A program made the position numbers and the translations under genes. The notes beneath the pieces were generated by a model. That model was not told the DNA's origin and searched no databases. It saw only the letters and a list, made by a program, of their open reading frames with translations. From Dehalococcoidia bacterium (GTDB taxonomy: Bacteria > Chloroflexota > Dehalococcoidia > E44-bin15): DNA of 64,000 nt. Position 1 is the first letter of the stretch; each line of letters begins with the position of its first letter. This document shows positions 52,603 to 62,208 of the stretch, piece by piece. The stretch is from positions 62,001 through 126,000 of the forward strand of contig DATKYK010000021.1 of the NCBI GenBank assembly GCA_035528575.1, written 5' to 3'.

Positions 52603-53019
52603 ATGGATTATAAACAGATGACAGCACTCTGTGGGTTAGACTGCTTTAACTGTCCAATGTATCTGGCAAGGGAGAATGAAGAGCTGAGGACGGCGATCTC
52701 CAAGAATATGGGTCTTCCATTGGAAAAAGCGTCCTGTAACGGGTGTCGAAATGAAAACGGAACCATACCCTTCCTCAACATGACCGAGCCATGCAATGTC
52801 TATAGATGCACCGGGGAGAAAGGTGTTGATTTTTGCTGCGAGTGCTCCGATTTTCCATGTGACTATCTCCATCCTTATGCCGATATGGCGTCAGTGGTGC
52901 CCCATAATACCAAGGTTTTCAACCTGTGCTTGATAAAGAGGATGGGGTTGGAAGCATGGGCAGAAACCAAGGCGAAAAGCGTAAAGGATACATATTTCAA
53001 GGGGAAGTTTAAACTATAA
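52603..53019 (+). CDS. DUF3795 domain-containing protein
   Basis: A 138 aa cysteine-rich protein: CGLDCFNCPMY at the start, CNGCRNENG, CNVYRC and CCECSDFPCDYL, the pattern of the DUF3795 family, which is probably metal-binding. The frame extends to 52522, but AAAGGAGG lies five bases before the ATG at 52603. Function unknown. It belongs to the cassette between nurA and the HerA genes. Confidence 0.75.
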   Translation: MDYKQMTALCGLDCFNCPMYLARENEELRTAISKNMGLPLEKASCNGCRNENGTIPFLNMTEPCNVYRCTGEKGVDFCCECSDFPCDYLHPYADMASVVPHNTKVFNLCLIKRMGLEAWAETKAKSVKDTYFKGKFKL

Positions 53020-53076
53020 GAGAGCGTTTACGGTCCGCTTCACAAAGCGCAGGGATAATAGGCAGAGCGGTAAAAA

Positions 53077-53706
53077 ATGAGCGAAAAAAGGATTGAACAC
53101 AGCATCGTCCCGGCGAGCGTTCCAGAAGATACGGAGGACTTCGTCAGGCTCTTCATCATAGCTGGTCCGGAGTTTGTCCCCGCACTTTATGCTGGCACAC
53201 AGGATAGGGTAGTCGCAAACTGCTTTCGCCATAGACGAAACGTTGCCAGCTTCGAGCATACCCATTTGGTGAAGATCAACGGGGTAAACGCCGGCATGGT
53301 TGTCGCCTACGATTGGATAGTGAACAAGAGCCAGGGGGTAAAAACGGGGTTATTAATGGCCAGATACATGAGATCGAAATTATTGAAGCAGATGCGTTAC
53401 CTTAAGTGGGCCGGCGAGGTGTTGGGCAGTATGGACGACGGTACATTCTACATCGCCAGCCTGGCATTCTACCCCGAGTTCAGGAACCAGGGATTGGGCA
53501 CAAATCTTATGTCCTTTACCGAAGAAGCGGCCATAAGGGCAGGGGCAGTAAAACTTGAATTGGATGCGGAGACGTACAATGAGGGCGCTATCAGGTTCTA
53601 CCAGAGGTTCGGGATGAAGACCGTGGGAGAGCCACGCGGGACCGTGATCAATGGCCAGAGGTTCGAGTTTATCAGGCTGTCCAAGGATATACCAGGGGGT
53701 GATTAG
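53077..53706 (+). CDS. GNAT family N-acetyltransferase
   Basis: A 209 aa acetyltransferase. The acetyl-CoA-binding motif is ASLAFYPEFRNQGLGTNLM (R/QxxGxG around residue 138), followed by LELDAETYNEGAIRFYQRFGMK, the usual motif B. Possibly acts on antibiotics or peptides. Its stop is directly before the SMR transporter start, so the two may act together. Confidence 0.8.
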   Translation: MSEKRIEHSIVPASVPEDTEDFVRLFIIAGPEFVPALYAGTQDRVVANCFRHRRNVASFEHTHLVKINGVNAGMVVAYDWIVNKSQGVKTGLLMARYMRSKLLKQMRYLKWAGEVLGSMDDGTFYIASLAFYPEFRNQGLGTNLMSFTEEAAIRAGAVKLELDAETYNEGAIRFYQRFGMKTVGEPRGTVINGQRFEFIRLSKDIPGGD

Positions 53707-54030
53707 ATGGGCTGGTTTTTACTAGCGCTGGCGATTGTTCTCGAGGTGGCTGGCACAACATGTATGAAGCTTTCAGGCGGATTTAAGGAGATAGTGCCAA
53801 CCGTGCTGGTATTCTTTTTCTACGGTTTCTCTTTTACCGCTTTCATATATGCCCTCAAAACAATCGATCTGAGCATTACCTATGCGATATGGGCGGGCCT
53901 GGGGCTGGCTTTAATAGCGGCGATAGGTATATTATATTTCAAGGAATCGGTGACCGTTCCGAGAATGGTTTTTATCGGACTCATACTCGTAGGTGTTATC
54001 GGCTTGAGCCTGAGCGGGGTTAGAGGGTAA
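53707..54030 (+). CDS. small multidrug resistance (EmrE-like) transporter
   Basis: A 107 aa protein of four helices. The essential membrane glutamate is Glu13 in VLEVAGTTCMKLS, and IWAGLGLALI and GVIGLSLSG match the SMR family. It would export cationic compounds or guanidinium-like metabolites in exchange for protons. The ATG follows the GNAT stop without gap, with GGGGGTGAT as ribosome binding site. Confidence 0.85.
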   Translation: MGWFLLALAIVLEVAGTTCMKLSGGFKEIVPTVLVFFFYGFSFTAFIYALKTIDLSITYAIWAGLGLALIAAIGILYFKESVTVPRMVFIGLILVGVIGLSLSGVRG

Positions 54031-54046
54031 ACGGGGAGAGCGGGTT

Positions 54047-54625
54047 TTGTCTTCTAAAATCGGTGAAGTAATCGAGGCCTCGACCGGCGAATTCATGGCC
54101 CAGTGCTACGAGTTGCACCAGCCTCCCCCGTTCGGCAGCCTGGTAAAGGCGAGGGAGGGGGAGGTGGAGATCTATGGCGTGGTCTCAAGAGCTGAAACCA
54201 CCAGCATCGAGCCGGGGCGACGACCCATTGCCCGGGGACGGGAGGAGGCAGAGGAGGAGGACGTCTTCCGCTCCAGCCCCCAGCTTGCCAGGCTGCTGCG
54301 CACCGACTTTACCGCCCTGGTGGTGGGTCATGAAGAGGGGCAGAAGCTTCATCATTATCTTCCACCCAGGCCGGCCAAAATCCATAGCTTTGTCTATTTG
54401 TGCGATGATGAAGAGGTCGAAAAATTCAGCCAGTCGCTCGATTTCCTGAGCATACTGGTTGGAGTTGTGGTACAAGCTGACGAGCTTATAGCCGCCTCGC
54501 TCCGCCACGCTGCTGCGGCGCACCGGGACCCCGGCGATTTCCTGACCCGGGCGGGCAGGGAGCTGGCGGTGCTCCTGGGCGGCGAGACAAGCAGGCTGAA
54601 TACCATCCTGAGGAGGATAAAATAG
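54047..54625 (+). CDS. HerA-associated protein (HAS-barrel-like)
   Basis: A 192 aa protein read from a TTG. Its N-terminal 60 residues (IGEVIEASTGEFMAQCYE...GSLVKAREGEVEIYGVVSRAET) resemble the HAS-barrel beta domain of HerA/ATP-synthase proteins. The C-terminal half is helical (LSILVGVVVQADELIAASL). It lies 37 bases upstream of herA and is probably a third component with HerA and NurA. No enzyme motif is visible. Confidence 0.6.
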   Translation: MSSKIGEVIEASTGEFMAQCYELHQPPPFGSLVKAREGEVEIYGVVSRAETTSIEPGRRPIARGREEAEEEDVFRSSPQLARLLRTDFTALVVGHEEGQKLHHYLPPRPAKIHSFVYLCDDEEVEKFSQSLDFLSILVGVVVQADELIAASLRHAAAAHRDPGDFLTRAGRELAVLLGGETSRLNTILRRIK

Positions 54626-54662
54626 TGAACAGGCTGGGAATTAGCCTCGGGAGGATGAAAGT

Positions 54663-56282
54663 GTGATGGATGAGAAGAGGCTGGGCATCGTTGTCTCAGG
54701 CTCACTCACCAGGGGGGTTGAGGTCAGGCTCGATAGCGCTATCTCGGTTGAGGATATTGCTGTTGGTCGCTATGTAACCGTTGAGGGAGAAAAGAGGCGC
54801 TTTTTTGGCATGATAACCGATGTCACCCTGGACGCCATTGACCCCAGGCTCCTGACCGCGCCCCCCGATGTCTCCGACCCCTTTATCGCCGAGGTTCTAT
54901 CAGGGACCAGCACCTTCGGCAGGCTCCATGTCCTGCCAGCGCTCACCATCGGGGGAGATGCCCTGAGCCTTCTTGAGGGTCCCCAGCCGGTGAAGACTGT
55001 TCCCACCCACTTCTCCGTGGTCAGCGAGTCCAGCGAGCAGGATGTGGAGCGGGTATTCGGGCAGGTTGAGGAAAAGCAATTCTATATCGGCACCCCTCTC
55101 GACATGGAGACCAAGGTGCGCCTCAACCCGGGGGAGCTGGTGAAGCGCTCCAATGGTATCTTCGGCAAGAGCGGCACCGGGAAGACCTTTCTGGCAAGGC
55201 TCATCCTCATCGGGATTATACAGGAGGGGGCAGCGGTCAACCTGGTATTCGACATGCACAGCGAGTACGGGTGGGAGGGCACCAGCGAGGATAATCGCAA
55301 GGTGAAGGCGCTGAAGCAGCTCTTCCCCTCGAAGGTGGCGGTATTCACCCTGGATGAAGAGGGCGCCCGGAGGCGTAAGGTCTCCACCGACTTCGTGGTG
55401 GAGATCGGCTATGACGAGATCGAGCCCGAGGACATCGCCATGCTCCAGGAGACGCTGGGCCTCACCGATGCCTCGGTGCAGGCGACCTATCGCCTCGCCC
55501 GCAGGTACGGGGAGCGGAAGTGGCTGGCGAGCTTCCTCGCCATCGAGAGCAAGGACGAAATAAACGAGCTTGCGCAAAGCCTGGGGGAGCATGAGGCGAC
55601 CCTGGCAGCGCTTCACCGCCGACTGGACGCTTTAAGGAGGCTTCGCTTCCTGGTGCCCCAGGCAAGGGACAATGCCATTCGGCGCATCCTTGAGTACCTG
55701 GAGCGGGGGATGCATGTCGTTCTCGAGTTTGGTCGTTACACTGACTTAACCGCCTATATTCTGGTGGCCAACCTGCTCACCCGGCGCATTCACACCCAGT
55801 ACCGGGAGTGGATGGAGCGGGCGATGGGTGAGGACATCACCAAACCACTACCTGTAGTCATCACCATTGAGGAGGCGCACCGTTTCCTCAGCCATGAGCT
55901 TTCAGGGCAGACTATATTCGGAACCATCGCCCGTGAGATGCGTAAGTATAATGTCACCCTGCTGGTAATCGACCAGCGCCCCAGCGGCATCGATGAGGAG
56001 GTGATGAGCCAGCTCGGTACCAAAATAACCTGCCTGCTGGATAATGAGCGGGATATCGATAGCGTGCTCACCGGGGTATCGGGAAAGGGTGAGCTAAAGG
56101 CGGTGCTGGCGAAGCTGGATAACCGGCAGCAGACGCTCATATTCGGCCATGCCGTTCCCATGCCGGTGGTGATAAAGACCAGGGAATACGGCTCGCCCCA
56201 ATCATATAAGGAGCTAGGTTTTCGCGAGGCGCTTGAGCGAAAAAAGCAGGCGGAGGAGGATAGTAAGGATCTGTGGGGGTGA
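54663..56282 (+). CDS. herA: HerA-like ATPase/DNA translocase
   Basis: A 539 aa FtsK/HerA-type hexameric ATPase. A HAS-barrel N-terminal domain (residues 1-90) is followed by Walker A GKSGTGKT (168-175), FDMHSEYGW, the Walker B region VVITIEEAHRF, and an arginine finger region near IAREMRKYNVTLLVIDQRPSG. It would pump DNA for NurA during end resection. GTG 54663 has GGAGG eight bases before it; ATG 54666 is next. Adjacent to a HAS-barrel-like protein. Confidence 0.85.
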   Translation: MMDEKRLGIVVSGSLTRGVEVRLDSAISVEDIAVGRYVTVEGEKRRFFGMITDVTLDAIDPRLLTAPPDVSDPFIAEVLSGTSTFGRLHVLPALTIGGDALSLLEGPQPVKTVPTHFSVVSESSEQDVERVFGQVEEKQFYIGTPLDMETKVRLNPGELVKRSNGIFGKSGTGKTFLARLILIGIIQEGAAVNLVFDMHSEYGWEGTSEDNRKVKALKQLFPSKVAVFTLDEEGARRRKVSTDFVVEIGYDEIEPEDIAMLQETLGLTDASVQATYRLARRYGERKWLASFLAIESKDEINELAQSLGEHEATLAALHRRLDALRRLRFLVPQARDNAIRRILEYLERGMHVVLEFGRYTDLTAYILVANLLTRRIHTQYREWMERAMGEDITKPLPVVITIEEAHRFLSHELSGQTIFGTIAREMRKYNVTLLVIDQRPSGIDEEVMSQLGTKITCLLDNERDIDSVLTGVSGKGELKAVLAKLDNRQQTLIFGHAVPMPVVIKTREYGSPQSYKELGFREALERKKQAEEDSKDLWG

Positions 56283-56288
56283 GGGACA

Positions 56289-59072
56289 ATGATGAATGAA
56301 GCTGTAAATCAAGAAATACAGAGGCTAGTAACAAAATATCAGAGATTAAGCACTCGTGATATTAAGCATTACAATGAAGCTAATACTAAGGATGGCTTTA
56401 TACGACCCTTGTTTGAAGCTCTTGGCTGGGATTTCTCGAACTTGGACGAGGTTGAGGGGGAGAAAACGATAACCTCAGGGCGAGTAGACTATTTATTCAA
56501 ATTGAATAAAGTATCTAAGTTTTGCCTTGAGATTAAAGCATTGCACGTGGATATAAATGAAGAGAGGTGGATTAGACAAGCGATAGGTTATGCTTATAAC
56601 AAAGGGGTTACCTGGGCACTTCTTACCAATTTTAAAACTCTTCGAGTTTTCAATGCTGAGCGTGAAACAAGAGACATTAACCAGGTTGCATTTCTTAATA
56701 TCGCTTGTGAAAACTATCTTTCTGATTTTCACCGCCTCTGGTTACTGTCACGTGAGGCAGTTGATAATGGAGATTTAGATAGGGAGGCTGTAGCATATGG
56801 TCGCCTACCACCACGGCTGCCCATTGAGAAGCGACTTTATGCCCAGCTAAGAAATTGGCGGGAAACGCTTTTCAATGAAATCTATATCTACTATAAGGAT
56901 GATAAAGATGAGAAGCTTTCTTGGTCTCAGGTTGACAAATTAGTTCAGCTCCTGCTCAATCGCCTTATCTTTATTCGCACTGTTGAGGATAGAGGCCTTA
57001 TAGATATGAATCTATTAGCTGCGCGCCATCAATGGGAGAGTTCTGATGGAAAAACTGACCTTATGGGCAGCATACGAGGCATTTTTAAACAATTCTCCCA
57101 TTTATATGATAGCGAACTTTTCCCCCAGATTATGGATCCATGGGATTCAATATCTTTACATAACGATAGAATTTTGTCGGACATCATTCAGGGGCTTTAT
57201 GAGGTTCCTGGTGGTCTAGCTGATTGGAAATTTGACACCATAGGTTCTGATGTACTGGGGGCAGTTTATGAGCAATATTTAGGCTATATCCCAGCGCGGG
57301 TTAAAAAAGAGGAAAAAGAAGCGCAGAAAAGGCTTTTCCCAGAAGAGCCTCATATCGGTATCACAGCTAAGAAAGAGAAGAGAAAGGGAGAAGGAATTTA
57401 TTATACCCCACCGTGGGTGGTGGATTATATTGTGAAGCAGACAGTGGGGCGCTTTATAGAAGAGCGAAGCTATAACGATATACTTAACATAAAAATATTA
57501 GACCCTGCTTGCGGGTCAGGCTCCTTCCTGACCCGTGCCTATGAAGAGCTTCTAAACTATCATGCCCGCCAGCAGGGCAAAACCCCGGCTGAGCTTGACC
57601 AAGCGGAGCGAACACGCATTTTACTCAGGAATATATATGGCGTTGACCTTGACCAGCAAGCGGTAGAGATTGCCCGCCTCAGCCTTTTGCTGTGTAGCCT
57701 TTCCGGACAGGAAACCTTGCCATCGCTGGCCAATAACATTCGCCGGGGCAACTCTCTAATCTCAAGCACGGATGAGGAACTACAGCGCTACTTCGGCGAC
57801 AACTGGGAGGAGAAGCATCGATTCAACTGGGAAGATGAGTTTCCAGAGATTATGAAGCAAGATGGGTTTGATGTTGTAATAGGTAATCCACCATGGGGGA
57901 GCTTTTTCACGGATTTGGAAAAGAAATACCTATACAAATACTATGTAGGTCATCATGGTGAGGCGGAGTCGCATTTGTTCTTTATACAACGGGGTTTACA
58001 ATTGCTAAACGAATCTGGAATTCTTGGTTTCATAACCCCTAATACATGGCTCTCTGTTTTGAACTCAAAGGAAATTCGCGAGTACTTGATTGAGCACGCA
58101 ACATTTTATGAGATCTGCGAGCTCTCAAAATATATCTTTGAAGATGCCCCCGACATAGTTCCTATTCTTGTCTTTTTTGGAAAGAAAAATGGCTATCAAC
58201 GGAGTTGTATTGTCAAGAGAGCAAACGTTATCCGAGTACATGCCAGCAATTTCGGTGATGCATTCACGGTCAGCGAAATCGCGCAGGAGATATGGAGAGG
58301 AACACCAAGCAATGTTATAAATCTCCGTATTACATCAGGTGTCAGGCAGATTATCGAAAGATGTCTGACTAAATCGACACCCCTTTCCGAAATTTGCACT
58401 GTTCTTTACGGCATCAAGACGGGTGACAACAAGCAGTATTTATCGTCATCAATATCTGACACGCATAGGGTTAAGGCTCTAAAAACCGGGGAGCTTGTCA
58501 GGTATCACATTGAATGGAAAGGCATACATCTATGGTGGTGCCCAGAACTGGCGGGTTATCGGGCATCACCCCTTAATGTTCCCAAGATAATCGTGCAATA
58601 TATTCGAAAATTAAGCCTTTCCAGAAGGATCATCGCGGCATTGGACACAGATGGGCTATATTATCCACTGAATAACTACTCCTATAGCATCTTGAAGGAA
58701 GAGCCTTACTCTCTGAAATATGTCCTTGGCATACTAAACTCTGCGCTCATGAATTTCTATTTCGCGAACACATATATTGACTACAACATAAAGCCGACTT
58801 ATTTGCAGCAACTCCCCATCCGCCGCATCGACTTTGAGAACATTGCAGAGAAGAAGATGCATAATGAGCTGGTGTCACTGGTGGACAGGATGCTTTACCT
58901 TAATAGGGGCCTTGCCCCTATTCGCAATAATCCCTGCAATGAGCGAGATGAGCTTATGCGTGAGATAGAACGCACCGATCGAAAGATAGATAACCTGGTG
59001 TATGACCTATATGGGCTGACGGAGGAGGAGCGGGAAATTGTGGGTAAAGAAACTGAGAGCGGAGGTAGCTAA
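56289..59072 (+). CDS. single-chain type IIG-like restriction-modification enzyme (Eco57I class)
   Basis: A 927 aa protein joining nuclease and adenine methyltransferase. The N-terminal nuclease-like domain has D67...E81-x-K83 (GRVDYLFK...LEIKAL); the methylase has the SAM site DPACGSGSF (405-413) and the catalytic NPPW (533-536). The C-terminal 350 residues are probably target recognition and end with a helical region. A+T-rich compared with neighbours. No separate specificity gene is present. It may cut and protect DNA alone; recognition site unknown. Confidence 0.85.
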   Translation: MMNEAVNQEIQRLVTKYQRLSTRDIKHYNEANTKDGFIRPLFEALGWDFSNLDEVEGEKTITSGRVDYLFKLNKVSKFCLEIKALHVDINEERWIRQAIGYAYNKGVTWALLTNFKTLRVFNAERETRDINQVAFLNIACENYLSDFHRLWLLSREAVDNGDLDREAVAYGRLPPRLPIEKRLYAQLRNWRETLFNEIYIYYKDDKDEKLSWSQVDKLVQLLLNRLIFIRTVEDRGLIDMNLLAARHQWESSDGKTDLMGSIRGIFKQFSHLYDSELFPQIMDPWDSISLHNDRILSDIIQGLYEVPGGLADWKFDTIGSDVLGAVYEQYLGYIPARVKKEEKEAQKRLFPEEPHIGITAKKEKRKGEGIYYTPPWVVDYIVKQTVGRFIEERSYNDILNIKILDPACGSGSFLTRAYEELLNYHARQQGKTPAELDQAERTRILLRNIYGVDLDQQAVEIARLSLLLCSLSGQETLPSLANNIRRGNSLISSTDEELQRYFGDNWEEKHRFNWEDEFPEIMKQDGFDVVIGNPPWGSFFTDLEKKYLYKYYVGHHGEAESHLFFIQRGLQLLNESGILGFITPNTWLSVLNSKEIREYLIEHATFYEICELSKYIFEDAPDIVPILVFFGKKNGYQRSCIVKRANVIRVHASNFGDAFTVSEIAQEIWRGTPSNVINLRITSGVRQIIERCLTKSTPLSEICTVLYGIKTGDNKQYLSSSISDTHRVKALKTGELVRYHIEWKGIHLWWCPELAGYRASPLNVPKIIVQYIRKLSLSRRIIAALDTDGLYYPLNNYSYSILKEEPYSLKYVLGILNSALMNFYFANTYIDYNIKPTYLQQLPIRRIDFENIAEKKMHNELVSLVDRMLYLNRGLAPIRNNPCNERDELMREIERTDRKIDNLVYDLYGLTEEEREIVGKETESGGS

Positions 59073-59897
59073 ATGTCAGTGGCAAGGATAATAAAAATCG
59101 TGGTCTTTGGGGCGCTGCTTGCAGGTGCCGGGGGCTTTTTCGGGCTTGTTCTGAGATGGGCCGGTGATGGGTGGGAGCACCTTATCCCCCCGACTTGGGA
59201 TGCCTTATACCTGGGCATCTGGTTCCTGGGGGCGCTATTGGCCGTGGCGGTGACCGGCGGGCTTGTCGCCATGCTACTGCGACCTTTCTGGGTGGCGGCC
59301 ACTGCCTTTGCAGTATCCGCCCTGGCGTTGTTTCTCACCTGGGAGATATCGGTGATCAGTATCATCGTGGCCGTGATCTACCTCCTTTTGGGGCTACTCT
59401 ATGTGGCGGGCGTGCGACGCGAGATCGAGAACCGTATCAGGTTTTCGGTGCGGCATTTGTTGCGCCCCCAGCTCATCCTGCTGGTGATGCTCACTGCGAT
59501 AGCATGTACCAGCCTATATTTCGGATATGCTGAGGAGATCGATAAGGAGGGCTTCTCCATCCCCGAGGGGACCGTTGACTGGGTTGTAGAGATAGCCGAT
59601 GAGCACATAATTGACCGGATATTGCCCACGGAGACAACCACCCAGGAGAGGGTGGATGCCCTAACAGAGTTACGAGACTACCTTGAGGACGATATTGAGA
59701 GCGATATAGAGCCCTATGAGGGCTACATACCGGTGGGGCTCGCTGCCATTGTTTTCGGGATCCTAACGTCGGCGACGTTCCTCATTTCATGGATACCGCT
59801 CTTAATCCTATCGCTTGCCTTTCTCCTCTTAATCCGCTTCGGGGTGGTGAAAAAGGTGGCCAAGGCGGTCGAGGTAATCAGGCTGAGCATTGAGTAG
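59073..59897 (+). CDS. membrane protein, unknown
   Basis: A 274 aa protein with about five to six hydrophobic segments (near 8-25, 45-68, 75-90, 92-112, 135-152, 225-262) and an acidic extracytoplasmic or cytoplasmic loop (residues 160-220, ETTTQERVDALTELRDYLEDD). No family recognised. Its ATG abuts the stop of the restriction gene, with GGAGG as ribosome binding site. The end overlaps the open frame of pabB. Confidence 0.65.
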   Translation: MSVARIIKIVVFGALLAGAGGFFGLVLRWAGDGWEHLIPPTWDALYLGIWFLGALLAVAVTGGLVAMLLRPFWVAATAFAVSALALFLTWEISVISIIVAVIYLLLGLLYVAGVRREIENRIRFSVRHLLRPQLILLVMLTAIACTSLYFGYAEEIDKEGFSIPEGTVDWVVEIADEHIIDRILPTETTTQERVDALTELRDYLEDDIESDIEPYEGYIPVGLAAIVFGILTSATFLISWIPLLILSLAFLLLIRFGVVKKVAKAVEVIRLSIE

Positions 59898-59907
59898 AGG
59901 GTCGGGC

Positions 59908-61395
59908 GTGCCTTCCGAGAGCAACATGAAGCGCTACCCGCTGATCCAGGAGGTCTCTACCTCATTAAAAGCCCCTGAAGCCTTCGAGCTCTTTAAGGAG
60001 CGGCCCTTCAGCTTCTTCCTGGATAGTGGGATGGACCCCGAGACGCTGGGGCGTTACTCCTTCATGGGCAGTGACCCTTTTCTGGTCGTGAAGAGCCGCG
60101 GTGGAGACATCTCCCTTCTTTACCGCGACGGGCAGGAAACGGTGACGGGCAACCCTTTCGATGTGCTGGGGCAGTTGCTTGAAAAATATGCCCTCGAACC
60201 TTCTCACTCCCCCATTCCCTTTATCGGCGGTGCTGTAGGCTACCTCAGCTACGACCTGTGCCACTTCATCGAGCGCCTGCCCGCAACCGCCGTAGATGAC
60301 CTGAAGCTCCCGGAGTGCTATCTTGCCTTCTACGATGCCATAATCGCCTTCGACCACCTGGAGGGAAGGGCCTACATCGCATCCACCGGCTTCCCTGAGA
60401 TGGAGGAGGCGAGCAGAAGGAATAGAGCCAGGGAGCGTATAGATGAGCTGAGGGATGTATTAGCGGAAGCACCCAGTCCCCAGACGGACTCCAGTTCGGA
60501 AAAAGCTGAAATGCCATGTTCAGGGCTGGCCCCAGGTTCGAAAAATGCCCCTGGCATGAAATTGCGCGCCAACTTCACCCATGAGGAGTATGTTAGGGCG
60601 GTGGCTGCTGCCAGGGAATACATCTATGCCGGGGACATCTTTCAGGTCAACCTATCCCAGCGCTTTGATGTGGACTTGCATACCGATCCCTATGAGCTAT
60701 ACAGGAGGCTGCGCCTCATCAACCCCGCCCCCTTCGCCTGCTACCTCAACTTCGACGATGTTACTGTAGCCGGCGCCTCACCGGAGAGATTCCTCCGCCT
60801 CACGGAGGATTTAGTGGAGACGCGTCCCATGAAGGGGACTCGCCCCAGGGGGAGATCGGCGGCGGAGGATGATGCCCTTGCCGGGGAGCTGCTTCATAGC
60901 ATTAAGGACCGCGCCGAGAACGTGATGATCGTTGACCTTGAGAGGAACGACCTGGGGAGGGTTTGTAGATACGGAACGGTGCGGGTGAGGGAGCTATGGA
61001 CACTTGAGAGATATGCCACCGTATTTCAACTCACCTCCACCGTGGAGGGAAGGCTCGGGGAGGGCAAGAACCGGACCGACCTGCTCAAGGCGAGCTTCCC
61101 CGGCGGCTCGATCACCGGCGCCCCCAAGGTGCGTGCCATGGAGATCATCGATGAGCTGGAGCCCACCAGGAGGAGCATTTATACCGGCTCCCTGGGCTAC
61201 CTGAGCTTCGATGGCAATATAGACCTCAACATCGTGATACGCACCTTCATCATCAAGGATGGGAAGGCGTATTTCCAGGTGGGAGGTGGCATTGTCTCCG
61301 ACTCGGAACCGGAGGCGGAGTATCAGGAGACCATGGACAAGGCCAGGGCGCTTATCGAGGCGCTGGAACTTTCAAGCTTTACGGAGGTGAAGTAA
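59908..61395 (+). CDS. pabB: aminodeoxychorismate synthase component I
   Basis: A 495 aa chorismate-using enzyme giving 4-amino-4-deoxychorismate for folate. The C-terminal half has the chorismate-binding pattern GDIFQVNLSQRF, GASPERFL, ETRPMKGTRPRG and LERNDLGRV, ending with FPGGSITGAPKVRAMEIIDELEP, which is PabB-like rather than TrpE-like. An anthranilate synthase cannot be fully excluded. Start chosen at GTG 59908 (AGAGGG six bases before); a TTG at 59890 is also open. pabA and a PabC-like gene follow. Confidence 0.85.
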   Translation: MPSESNMKRYPLIQEVSTSLKAPEAFELFKERPFSFFLDSGMDPETLGRYSFMGSDPFLVVKSRGGDISLLYRDGQETVTGNPFDVLGQLLEKYALEPSHSPIPFIGGAVGYLSYDLCHFIERLPATAVDDLKLPECYLAFYDAIIAFDHLEGRAYIASTGFPEMEEASRRNRARERIDELRDVLAEAPSPQTDSSSEKAEMPCSGLAPGSKNAPGMKLRANFTHEEYVRAVAAAREYIYAGDIFQVNLSQRFDVDLHTDPYELYRRLRLINPAPFACYLNFDDVTVAGASPERFLRLTEDLVETRPMKGTRPRGRSAAEDDALAGELLHSIKDRAENVMIVDLERNDLGRVCRYGTVRVRELWTLERYATVFQLTSTVEGRLGEGKNRTDLLKASFPGGSITGAPKVRAMEIIDELEPTRRSIYTGSLGYLSFDGNIDLNIVIRTFIIKDGKAYFQVGGGIVSDSEPEAEYQETMDKARALIEALELSSFTEVK

Positions 61396-61468
61396 TACCA
61401 GTCATGGATTTTTTGTATAAGGTTCATGGAGCGAAGTGGAGGGGGGAGCTGCCAGAACGGAGTGGGTG

Positions 61469-62047
61469 TTGATACTCATCATCGATAACTATGACTCCTT
61501 TGCCTATAATCTAGCCCAGTATATCGGTGAGCTGGGGTGGGAACCGGTCGTCTATCGTAATGACCGGATCGCTCTAGAGGAGATCGAGCAGCTCACACCT
61601 TCTCACATCGTGATCTCCCCGGGGCCGGGCACCCCCTTGGATGCGGGGGTCTCCAACGACGTGGTACGCCATTTTGCCGGCAGGGTACCGATTTTGGGGG
61701 TCTGCCTGGGGCATCAGTGCATCGGATATGTCTACGGCGGGTTAATCGTGCGTTCGGCGCCCATGCACGGAAAGACCTCGCCTATTTACCACGATGGCAA
61801 GGTAATCTACCAGGGTCTGGAGAGCCCCTTCGAGGCGGGGCGCTATCACTCGCTGGCGATAAAGCCGGGAACGCTGCCCCACTACATCGAGGTCTCGGCG
61901 GTAACAGAGGAGGGGGAGATTATGGGGGTGCGTCATAAGAGTTTTGTGGTCGAGGGGGTCCAGTTTCACCCCGAGTCGATACTCACCGCTGTGGGACATG
62001 ATATATTGAGGAGGTTCTTGAGCATTAGAAGCCCGCTTTGGGGTTGA
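61469..62047 (+). CDS. pabA: aminodeoxychorismate synthase glutamine amidotransferase
   Basis: A 192 aa class I glutamine amidotransferase that provides ammonia to PabB. It has LIIDNYDSFAYNLAQYIGELG, the nucleophile Cys79 in GVCLGHQCIG and the catalytic HPE in VQFHPESI. The frame is open to a GTG at 61436, but starts near TTG 61469 (GGAG six bases upstream) or GTG 61466 fit the family. Could also serve tryptophan synthesis in a shared role. Confidence 0.88.
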   Translation: MILIIDNYDSFAYNLAQYIGELGWEPVVYRNDRIALEEIEQLTPSHIVISPGPGTPLDAGVSNDVVRHFAGRVPILGVCLGHQCIGYVYGGLIVRSAPMHGKTSPIYHDGKVIYQGLESPFEAGRYHSLAIKPGTLPHYIEVSAVTEEGEIMGVRHKSFVVEGVQFHPESILTAVGHDILRRFLSIRSPLWG

Positions 62048-62208
62048 TGTTGGGTTTGTGATGCTCATTATAAAACAGATCTAGGCCCAGGCGTTGGATA
62101 GCCCGGGCCGAAGCCTCAGACGACCTTTCAGCCTCGGGGGAAGAGTCCTGAAGCCCTTTTCTATATTTGAGGGATACAGTTAATGAGAATCGCCAGGGAT
62201 GGTAGGTT

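Noticed and set aside
54900-55616. Open frame of 238 codons on the - strand inside herA
   Set aside because: Antisense shadow; the + strand carries Walker motifs.
59908-61395. Anthranilate synthase (TrpE) as the identity of the chorismate enzyme
   Set aside because: The FPGGSITGAPK ending and the following pabA and PabC-like genes favour PabB; no trp genes are nearby.
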